Below are positions 1 to 5,449 of a stretch of 7,853 nt of DNA, one piece after another. The DNA lies in the NCBI GenBank assembly GCA_943324725.2, contig CALPMR020000136.1, forward strand, positions 1 to 7,853, read 5' to 3'. Every line of letters begins with the position of its first letter. The first letter of the stretch is position 1. Both the position numbers and the translations under genes were made by a program. This stretch comes from Bordetella parapertussis (GTDB lineage Bacteria > Cyanobacteriota > Cyanobacteriia > PCC-6307 > Cyanobiaceae). The notes beneath the pieces are model-generated. The model was not told the origin of the DNA and did not search any database. It was given only the letters and a program-made list of their open reading frames with translations.

Positions 1-858
1 GACCAGACTGAACCGGCAGGCGGCGATCCCGATCCCGTGACGGCAGACGAGCCTGGCGGCGAAGTCACTGCCCCTGAAGACGACATTCAAGCCAGCCTTT
101 ATACAAGTCACGCCGTCAAAGCTGACCACAATATTGATGAAGGAAAGCCCGATGACGAGTCAAAATCAGGTCCTGCCAATCGAAGCCATGAGGCCAGCAA
201 TTCTTTCGACGATATCGATTCACTCGATAGCACCGACCTAGGCGAGGTCGCCCAGCTCGATGATGTGACCAATGTCGACGCTTTTGCCAGTCTCGATGGA
301 GGGACAGATCTGGATACTGAAACAGATCTGGACATTGAGGCAGACCTCGATGTTGTGGCAGATCTGGATGCTGCAGCCGGCATCGATGACGACTCTGAGT
401 ATGGCGATGACGACGACGACCTGATCGTCGATGACGAAAGCGCCGATGACGAGCTCGAAGGCGACTTGAGTGGCGAGGACGAGCAAACCAGCTTCCTGCC
501 GATTGCGGTGGTGGGCCTTGGCGTTCAGGACCACGGCAGTCCGGCGGAACTGAAGCCCCTGGCCAGCGCCGAGTTACCGGCGAGCGTCTACATGCTGGTC
601 GACAAGACCGTGGAACTGCAGGCCAGAGCCCTGAGCGACATCGCCGAACTCGGCCGGCTACCGCCCGAGGAGCACGATCGTCGCGCCCTGGTGGTGTTCA
701 CCAATCCACGCCAGGCCAAGCGGCTCTGCGGACGCACCCAACGGGTGATCAAGCTGCCGGATACGCGCGTGATCGAGCGCACCGCCCCCTATCTGCTCGC
801 CCAGGGGATCAGCCGGGTGGTGATTGAAGGAGCCCTTTACTCATTGCCGGGCAGTTGA
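1..858 (+). CDS. Hypothetical acidic protein, C-terminal part (5' end outside window)
   Basis: The frame is open from base 1 to the TGA at 856-858, giving 285 visible residues. The first possible in-window start is a GTG at 37, but codons before it are also open, so the true start is most likely upstream. The first ~160 residues are strongly acidic and low in complexity. They include nine tandem hexads (nt 238-399) and then a run of Asp/Glu (nt ~385-483). From nt 493 to the stop lies a compact domain of about 120 residues with alternating hydrophobic stretches, beginning FLPIAVVGLGVQ, with VYMLVDKTVELQ and ALVVFTNPRQAK, and ending RVVIEGALYSLPGS. It looks folded, soluble and cytoplasmic. I do not recognise the family and assign no function. 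No signal peptide or membrane helix is visible in the part present. Its last 22 nt overlap the convergent membrane-protein gene. Confidence 0.75.
   Translation, partial: DQTEPAGGDPDPVTADEPGGEVTAPEDDIQASLYTSHAVKADHNIDEGKPDDESKSGPANRSHEASNSFDDIDSLDSTDLGEVAQLDDVTNVDAFASLDGGTDLDTETDLDIEADLDVVADLDAAAGIDDDSEYGDDDDDLIVDDESADDELEGDLSGEDEQTSFLPIAVVGLGVQDHGSPAELKPLASAELPASVYMLVDKTVELQARALSDIAELGRLPPEEHDRRALVVFTNPRQAKRLCGRTQRVIKLPDTRVIERTAPYLLAQGISRVVIEGALYSLPGS
238..399 (+). repeat. Nine in-frame 18-bp (hexapeptide) tandem repeats
   Basis: Nine consecutive six-codon units encode LGEVAQ, LDDVTN, VDAFAS, LDGGTD, LDTETD, LDIEAD, LDVVAD, LDAAAG and IDDDSE. Units at 304-321, 322-339, 340-357 and 358-375 are still clearly similar as DNA (cores like CAGATCTGGA), which suggests recent slippage or duplication. 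The outer units survive only as protein pattern. Every unit fits [LIV]-[GAED]-x-x-[STAV]-x. Confidence 0.8.
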
Positions 859-1133
859 TCGCGGCGGCTGGGGGCCAGCAGGGCCACGCTGCTGCCGCCG
901 CTGATCACCCCCAGCACGACAGCCACACCGACCAGGAAACCGCTCGGCAGCGGTGCCGTGCGCCCCAGGCCCAGGTTGAGAGTGGGGCGATCCTCAAGAT
1001 TCTGGGCACCGAGGCAGAGCAGCAGCAGCAGCAGGCTGCCGCCCCCGAGGCTGCCCAGCAGGAGGCGCAGACGCAACAACATGGTGTTGGGAGGGTTGGC
1101 CGCGATCAGGCGAGCCCAGGGGAACCACCTCAC
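837..1133 (-). CDS. Small two-helix membrane protein, LapA/DUF1049-like
   Basis: This is a 98-residue integral membrane protein. A first hydrophobic helix spans about residues 19-42 (a Leu-rich stretch). A short polar loop carries NLEDRPTLNLGLG, and a second helix runs about 61-87 (LPSGFLVGVAVVLGVISGG). The layout of helix, Asn-containing loop with a beta-like segment, then a Gly-rich second helix resembles the LapA/DUF1049 family, whose proteobacterial members take part in lipopolysaccharide assembly. This is similarity of topology and pattern only. The chosen start is a GTG at 1133-1131 that overlaps the rsmI stop as GTGA, implying translational coupling. An ATG at 1082 (residue 18), just before the first helix, is a good alternative, and neither has a strong ribosome binding site. 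The TAA stop lies inside the end of the convergent gene on the other strand. Confidence 0.6.
   Translation of the reverse strand: MRWFPWARLIAANPPNTMLLRLRLLLGSLGGGSLLLLLLCLGAQNLEDRPTLNLGLGRTAPLPSGFLVGVAVVLGVISGGSSVALLAPSRRDQLPGNE
1018..1034. repeat. (AGC)5 trinucleotide run
   Basis: Five perfect AGC units plus a partial one lie inside the small membrane-protein gene. On the minus strand they read as CTG codons and make part of the poly-Leu core of its first helix. Confidence 0.7.
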
Positions 1134-2029
1134 TCTGCCGCCTGCCGGTGCAACAGGGCATAGAGATCCCGCTTGCCATGGCCACTGCTCTGGGCCAGAT
1201 GGCGGGCTGCTTCCAGGTTGCTGAGGCCACCGGCCACCAGCTCCGCCAACTGCTGCCGCAGGCTCGGCTCATCCCAGATCGGCGCCTCAGCCGGACTGGC
1301 TCCCCCCAGCACCAGGGTGCATTCGCCCAGGGGAGGCGTGCGGCGGAAATGCTCCAGGGCCGCCAGCACCGTGGGCCCAACCTGTTGCTCATGGCGCTTG
1401 GTCAGCTCCCGGGCCACCTGCAAGGGCCGGTCGCCCAGCACCGCCTGCAGATCCTCCAGCAGCGCCAGCAACCGATGCGGGGATTCGTAGAGCACGATCG
1501 TGCGGGGTTCCGAGGCCAGATCGGCGAGCTGCTGACGCCGCGCCGCTGGCTTCGAAGCCAGAAACCCTTCGAAGCAGAACCGGCCTGTGGGCAGGCCACT
1601 GCTCACCAGGGCCGTCGTCAGCGCCGAGGGTCCCGGGATGCAGATCACCGGATGGCCGGCCCGGCGGGCGGCCGCCACCAGCTCTTCGCCTGGATCGGAG
1701 ATGCCAGGCAGCCCCGCATCACTGATCAGCGCGATCGCCTCGCCGTCGACCAAGGCCTGCAACAGCTGCGGGATGCGGCCGTTCTGATTGTGGGCATGAA
1801 AGCTGATCAGCCGGCGCGAGGTGATGGCCAGCCGCTGCAGCAGCAGGCCGCTGTGGCGGGTGTCCTCACAGGCGATGCGATCCACTGCCGCCAGCACCCG
1901 CCGGGCCCGGGGCGAGAGATCGTCAAGATTGCCGATCGGCGTGCCGACCAGATACAACACTCCAGCGGTCGGCTCTCCTGCCGGCAGAATCGCCGTGGCG
2001 CTGGGGATCTGAACCGGCGGTTCCTGCAC
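1130..2029 (-). CDS. rsmI: 16S rRNA (cytidine(1402)-2'-O)-methyltransferase RsmI
   Basis: RsmI uses S-adenosylmethionine to 2'-O-methylate C1402 in the decoding centre of 16S rRNA. It acts in the cytoplasm. The 299-residue protein has the family signatures of the tetrapyrrole-methylase fold. GTPIGNL is at residues 29-35, the Asp-rich loop ISDAGLPGISDPG at 102-114, IPGPSA at 131-136, FEGFL at 153-157 and YESPHR at 181-186. A C-terminal helical tail ends LYALLHRQAAE. Length is normal for the family. The start is a GTG at 2029-2027. An in-frame TGA at 2062-2060 limits any extension to 11 codons, and the first ~23 residues before GVLYLVGTPIGNL are a Pro/Ala-rich extension, so the exact start is uncertain. 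It is divergent from the cysQ-like gene and overlaps the downstream membrane-protein gene by GTGA. Confidence 0.95.
   Translation of the reverse strand: MQEPPVQIPSATAILPAGEPTAGVLYLVGTPIGNLDDLSPRARRVLAAVDRIACEDTRHSGLLLQRLAITSRRLISFHAHNQNGRIPQLLQALVDGEAIALISDAGLPGISDPGEELVAAARRAGHPVICIPGPSALTTALVSSGLPTGRFCFEGFLASKPAARRQQLADLASEPRTIVLYESPHRLLALLEDLQAVLGDRPLQVARELTKRHEQQVGPTVLAALEHFRRTPPLGECTLVLGGASPAEAPIWDEPSLRQQLAELVAGGLSNLEAARHLAQSSGHGKRDLYALLHRQAAE
1731..1738. other. HIP1-type octamer GCGATCGC
   Basis: This is a perfect 8-bp palindrome inside rsmI. The motif is over-represented in many cyanobacterial genomes, where it is linked to DNA methylation. One copy is weak evidence for a cyanobacterial origin. 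Confidence 0.5.
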
Positions 2030-2061
2030 AATGCTGTGGTGATGGCTGTCCTGCTCGAATC

Positions 2062-2994
2062 ATGATGCCGGCTCTCCCCGCCTTACCTGCTGGCATCGCC
2101 CCGGAGCAGCTGCTGGCGGAGCTGCGGCGGCTCAGCTGGGGGGCTGCCGACATCCTGCGCAGCTATGCCCGCGGCGAAACCCCTCCCTATGGCTTTGCAC
2201 CGCAGTTGAGTGTGGAAGATGGCGGCTCGGGGCCGGTGTCAGCCGCTGATCTGGCGGTGAACCAGTGGCTGCTGGAGGGCCTGAGCCAGGCCTTCCCGGC
2301 GGCCGCCTGGAGCCTGCTCAGTGAGGAAACCGCTCAGGAGCAGCTGGTGGCGGGACAGCCGCTGGACGCCGAGTGGCTCTGGATCCTCGATCCCCTCGAT
2401 GGCACCAAGGACTTTCTGCAGGGCACCGGCGAATACGCGGTCCATCTGGCCCTGGTGCGGGGCAGGCGGCCGGTGCTGGGGGTGGTGCTGTTGCCCGAGC
2501 TGGAGGAGTTGTGGTTCGGCCTGGTGGGAGAGGGCGGCGGGGCTGGCGAAGCCTGGCGGGAGAACCGGGCCGGCGAACGCTTCGCAGCGGCGTTGAGCCA
2601 GCGCCGAACCCTGCCTGAGCTGGTGCTGGTGGCCAGCCGCAACCATCGCGATCGGCGCCTCGAACAGTTGCTGGCGGCCCTGCCTCTGGCCGATCGCCGC
2701 TCGATGGGGAGCGTCGGTGGCAAGGTGGCCACGATCCTGCGGGGTGAGAGTGATCTCTACATCTCGCTCTCGGGCCATACGGCCCCGAAGGACTGGGATC
2801 TGGCGGCACCCGAGGCGGTGCTGCTGGCCGCCGGTGGAGCCATCAGCCATGCCGATGGCCGGCCGCTCAGCTACAACGACGGCGATAGCCGCCAGGCCGG
2901 TTGTCTGATCGCCAGCCATGGGCCTGCACATCGCGAACTCTGCGAGCGGGCCAACGAGGCCATGGCGGCAATTGATCCAGACTTTGCCGTCTGA
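2062..2994 (+). CDS. cysQ: CysQ-like 3'(2'),5'-bisphosphate nucleotidase (inositol monophosphatase family)
   Basis: This is a soluble Mg-dependent phosphatase of the inositol monophosphatase superfamily. CysQ members remove a phosphate from 3'-phosphoadenosine 5'-phosphate (PAP), a by-product of sulfate assimilation. The 310 residues contain the metal and substrate motifs in order: GPVSAADLAVN (57-67), LLSEET (85-90), WILDPLDGTKDF (107-118; metal-binding Asp residues and the DGT loop), GSVGGKVATILRGESDLYI (216-234) and WDLAAPEAVLLAAGG (245-259). All expected catalytic residues are present. The family is clear, but PAP against inositol phosphate or fructose-1,6-bisphosphate as substrate is inferred from overall similarity. 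The start is ATG 2062, with a second ATG immediately after it at 2065, and no clear Shine-Dalgarno is seen. The gene is divergent from rsmI and ends 16 bp from the convergent pilin cluster. Confidence 0.88.
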   Translation: MMPALPALPAGIAPEQLLAELRRLSWGAADILRSYARGETPPYGFAPQLSVEDGGSGPVSAADLAVNQWLLEGLSQAFPAAAWSLLSEETAQEQLVAGQPLDAEWLWILDPLDGTKDFLQGTGEYAVHLALVRGRRPVLGVVLLPELEELWFGLVGEGGGAGEAWRENRAGERFAAALSQRRTLPELVLVASRNHRDRRLEQLLAALPLADRRSMGSVGGKVATILRGESDLYISLSGHTAPKDWDLAAPEAVLLAAGGAISHADGRPLSYNDGDSRQAGCLIASHGPAHRELCERANEAMAAIDPDFAV

Positions 2995-3010
2995 GGGGAG
3001 CAGGAGCGGC

Positions 3011-3610
3011 CTATTGCGGCCCCGGACACCAGGCCTGGGCCTGGGGCACAATGATTGTGGTGACGGCGATGTTCAGAGGCGACGGGCCAGCCGTGGTGTA
3101 AGTCACCACAATCCGGCTCGGGTCGCCGACCTGGCTGATGGTGCGGGTGATGGTGAGGGCAGCAATGGACGACGGGATCGCCACACCGGCCGGGGCATCC
3201 GGGGCCCAGACCAGAGTGGTGGAGGGTGCGAAAGTGGAAGCCTCCTCGGTCAACATTTTCTCGGCCACGCTGTTGCCGGTGCAGGCGCTGACAAAACCCG
3301 GCTCAGAGGCCGTGCGGTACGCCAGACAGTCACCGGTGCTGCCGTCAGTCGAAGCACAGGCATAATCCATGGCCGCGTCGCGCAACGTCTCAATATCTTC
3401 GTTGATTCTGGTGTAGATTGAGTCCACCAGATTGCCATTACGCACAGCCACCTGGGCGTTGGTGGTGATACGGGTGACCCAGGCAATGCTGAGCAGGATG
3501 AACACAAGAGACAGCATCAACTCGACCAGGCTGAAGCTGGAATCACCAGAATGTGGTCTGGCTCGATGATCGCCAGGATTTGGGTGATGGGGCTCCGGAG
3601 GATGATGCAT
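3011..3610 (-). CDS. Minor pilin, PilV/GspI-like prepilin
   Basis: This is a 199-residue prepilin-like protein, last of the four-gene operon. After the leader comes the class III signal SSFSLVELMLSLVFILLSIA, with predicted cleavage between Ser25 and Phe26 and the conserved Glu at mature +5 (residue 30). A hydrophobic N-terminal helix follows to about residue 46, then a Thr/Ala-rich globular part with Cys at 85, 95, 110 and 195. Placement as PilV/GspI-like rests on size and position. The start chosen is ATG 3610, one base after the pilW-RTX stop (TGAgATG). An open frame continues upstream to 3646 inside the previous gene, with an ATG at 3634, but that would overlap and lengthen an already long leader. 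The leader is odd: rich in His and Pro, with Ser rather than Gly at -1. It was likely co-translated with the gene before it, since no Shine-Dalgarno is visible. Confidence 0.8.
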   Translation of the reverse strand: MHHPPEPHHPNPGDHRARPHSGDSSFSLVELMLSLVFILLSIAWVTRITTNAQVAVRNGNLVDSIYTRINEDIETLRDAAMDYACASTDGSTGDCLAYRTASEPGFVSACTGNSVAEKMLTEEASTFAPSTTLVWAPDAPAGVAIPSSIAALTITRTISQVGDPSRIVVTYTTAGPSPLNIAVTTIIVPQAQAWCPGPQ

Positions 3611-3611
3611 C

Positions 3612-4877
3612 TCAGGGCAGCGGTTGAGGCACCGCATAGCGACCATCGGTGAACATCAGTTCCTCCACACTGCTCATCGTGACTGTTTTTTGGGTAGGGC
3701 TGGTGCCAGCTTTGACGGTGCAGGAAGTCTGGGAACACCCTGCTTCGAATGTGAAGGTCGCCTGCGTGCCCGGAAAATAAACGCTGTCATCCCCATCACC
3801 TCCCGAGATCACGGTACTGGTGGCCGAGGAGACGGTGGCTTCAGTCCAGGGAAAGAAGATGTCGTCACCACCGCCGCCGGAGAGGGTGTCGCTGCCATTG
3901 CGGCCCACCAGGATGTCGGCCAGAATCCCACCGGTGAGGCTGTCATTGCCGGCGCTGCCGTACAGCACGTCCTTGCCGCCACCGCCGCTGACCGTGGCCG
4001 AAGCGGTTCGGCCGGGGTCGATGGCCTGATCAGAGCTGGATCCGGTGATGTTGTCGCCGCCGCCCCTGCCGCAGACGAGAGTGTTGGCGCCGACCTGAGC
4101 CGCCGTGATCGTGTCGGCGCTGGTGGTGCCCGCAACCATGCCAGTGGTGGTGGTGCAGCTGGTGAGAGTGCAGACCTCATCGCAGCCCGAATAGGGAGTG
4201 GGATAGATCAGGGGCTGATTGGTATGGGAGCTGCCACCGGCCTGGGCCAGGTAGCTGGATGGACTGCCCATCGAAACGGCCAGACCATCGAGCGCCAGCA
4301 GGAAGCTGACCGATTTGCTGTCCGCATGCGGCACAGAAAATCCTCCATCCTGGGCCGAAGCCGTGAGGTTGTCGACGATCACATTGCGAGAATCGGCTGG
4401 AGATGTCGGGGCCGCGTAGGTGCCATCTATGGTGATGCTGGGCCCGCAACGGGTCAGAAGGTTGGCGCCATTCCAGTCATCGGGGGAGCCGTAATCGGCG
4501 CCGCTGATCGAGCTTCTTACCTTGACCCCGTAGATCACGGGTTCCAGGCCGTCGGGCATCTTCAGAGCGAGTCGGAATTCATCGGCCGTGAGTCCACAAC
4601 TGGTCAGATCAAGATTGTCGGAACTGGTGATCACACCCTCGCTGTGGGCGATCTCCGACTCAATCAGACTGGTGGCCCTCGAGGCGGACTCCCGTTGACG
4701 CTGCAGCGATTCACTCACTGCCAGGGAGCGAACATGAAACAACAGCGCATCGCCGGCGACCGCAATCACAAACAGACCGGCCACTGCCGCCACCAGCAAT
4801 TCCACCAGACTGAAGCCCTGCCCCCCCCTTCGCCAGGAGTGCTGCCTGATCCATGGCCAGAGCGTGATCTGCTTCAT
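3612..4877 (-). CDS. PilW/GspJ-like minor pilin fused to an RTX calcium-binding repeat domain
   Basis: This is a 421-residue protein with two parts. The N-terminus is a typical prepilin: a basic leader ending GGQG, cleavage at Gly21/Phe22, FSLVELLVAAVAGLFVIAV with Glu at mature +5 (residue 26), then an amphipathic helix (residues ~50-80, QRQRESASRATSLIESEI) as in PilW/GspJ proteins. A globular section follows (~85-245). From about residue 250 to 368 lies an RTX (hemolysin-type) block with units such as GRGGGDNITG, GGGGKDVLYG, SAGNDSLTGG, RNGSDTLSG, GGGDDIFF and GGDGDDSVYF, matching GGxGxDxL. The tail VEELMFTDGRYAV resembles the segment that usually ends RTX beta-rolls. Eight Cys residues are spread through the protein. 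It starts 2 nt after the gspH-like stop (TAAcgATG) behind a weak GGGG element. It is probably a surface-exposed pilus subunit that folds on binding calcium outside the cell, which is inference. Confidence 0.88.
   Translation of the reverse strand: MKQITLWPWIRQHSWRRGGQGFSLVELLVAAVAGLFVIAVAGDALLFHVRSLAVSESLQRQRESASRATSLIESEIAHSEGVITSSDNLDLTSCGLTADEFRLALKMPDGLEPVIYGVKVRSSISGADYGSPDDWNGANLLTRCGPSITIDGTYAAPTSPADSRNVIVDNLTASAQDGGFSVPHADSKSVSFLLALDGLAVSMGSPSSYLAQAGGSSHTNQPLIYPTPYSGCDEVCTLTSCTTTTGMVAGTTSADTITAAQVGANTLVCGRGGGDNITGSSSDQAIDPGRTASATVSGGGGKDVLYGSAGNDSLTGGILADILVGRNGSDTLSGGGGDDIFFPWTEATVSSATSTVISGGDGDDSVYFPGTQATFTFEAGCSQTSCTVKAGTSPTQKTVTMSSVEELMFTDGRYAVPQPLP
3774..4130 (-). repeat. RTX (GGxGxDxLx) repeat region within the PilW-like gene
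   Basis: This segment codes for residues ~250-368 of the PilW-like protein. The densest part, residues 298-341 (nt 3855-3986), holds four or five adjoining nonapeptide-like units. Earlier (269-279) and later (358-366) units are separated by Ser/Thr/Ala-rich insertions. Each RTX turn would bind calcium between its Gly/Asp loops. Confidence 0.85.
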
Positions 4878-4879
4878 CG

Positions 4880-5449
4880 TTACATCCCCGCGTAGCTACA
4901 AGTGTCAGAGCCACTCCTGACCCGGCCGACACGGATCAACCCCAGCGGCCGCGTGACCCGCACGCAGCGACTGCTCCCCTCCAGGCTGATCTGCACTTCC
5001 ATGCCATTGGGACTCAGACCGCGAAAGTTGAACAACAACGGGCTGGTGGTGCTACCCAGCAGGGTCAAGGTCAAGCTGCCGGTGCCATTCTCAAGATTGC
5101 GCAGCCGCAGCACCCGATCGCGGGGCTGACTGGCGGTGGAGCCGCAGACATCATTGCTGATGCCGGCCTCGTTGATGGAGGCATTGAACGTGGCCTGGCC
5201 AGGGTTGATGCCGATAGCGCAGGGGGCCGATTGCTGCATGGCCAGCCGGCGATGCTCATCCAGCCAACCCACAAGCCGAGCGGTGATCGACTGCAACCGA
5301 TAATCCCGGACCTGCTGGCTGTAACGGGGAACGGCGACGGCCAGCAGGATGCCGATGATGGCCACCACCATGATCAGTTCGGTGATGGTGAAGGCTGCCT
5401 GGGAACGCCATGCCGGGCGGCGTAGCTGATGGCAGAAGAGCATGGCCAT
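4880..5449 (-). CDS. GspH/FimU-like minor prepilin
   Basis: This is a 189-residue prepilin with a 19-residue leader and the class III signal QAAFTITELIMVVAIIGILL. Predicted cleavage is between Ala19 and Phe20, with Glu24 at mature +5. The long N-terminal helix continues through VPRYSQQVRDYRLQSITARL. The C-terminal half has the beta-rich pattern of GspH/FimT domains, with FNFRGLSPNG near 140-149 and RCVRVTRPLGLIRVGRV near 161-177. Four Cys residues (77, 102, 162, 184) could form two disulfides. Proteins of this type are minor pilins that help start fibre assembly in type IV pili and type II secretion. The start ATG 5449 shares its A with the stop of the preceding gene (TGATG), with an AGAGG element about 10 nt upstream. 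A second ATG at 5443 is less well spaced. The -1 residue is Ala instead of the usual Gly, which prepilin peptidases tolerate. Confidence 0.85.
   Translation of the reverse strand: MAMLFCHQLRRPAWRSQAAFTITELIMVVAIIGILLAVAVPRYSQQVRDYRLQSITARLVGWLDEHRRLAMQQSAPCAIGINPGQATFNASINEAGISNDVCGSTASQPRDRVLRLRNLENGTGSLTLTLLGSTTSPLLFNFRGLSPNGMEVQISLEGSSRCVRVTRPLGLIRVGRVRSGSDTCSYAGM

Noticed and set aside
855..1163. Gln-rich plus-strand frame through the AGC repeat
   Set aside because: It is antisense to the small membrane protein. The poly-Gln comes from the CTG-rich Leu helix read backwards.
1148..2065. 305-codon open frame on the plus strand opposite rsmI
   Set aside because: The minus strand has all RsmI signatures. 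This product is Gln/Arg-rich and shows no family features.
2239..3051. 270-codon open frame on the minus strand opposite the cysQ-like gene
   Set aside because: The plus strand carries the full inositol monophosphatase motif set. This frame is Gln/Arg/Pro-rich shadow.
3611..3646. Upstream extension of the PilV-like gene to 3646 or 3634
   Set aside because: It would overlap the preceding gene by up to 35 nt and lengthen the leader further. ATG 3610, directly after the stop, fits the spacing of the rest of the operon better.
3624..4895. 423-codon open frame on the plus strand covering the whole PilW-RTX gene
   Set aside because: It is an antisense shadow. The minus strand has prepilin and RTX motifs and operon junctions, while this frame gives a Gly/Ala/Arg-rich product without motifs. 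Codon structure in GC-rich genes often leaves the antisense frame open.
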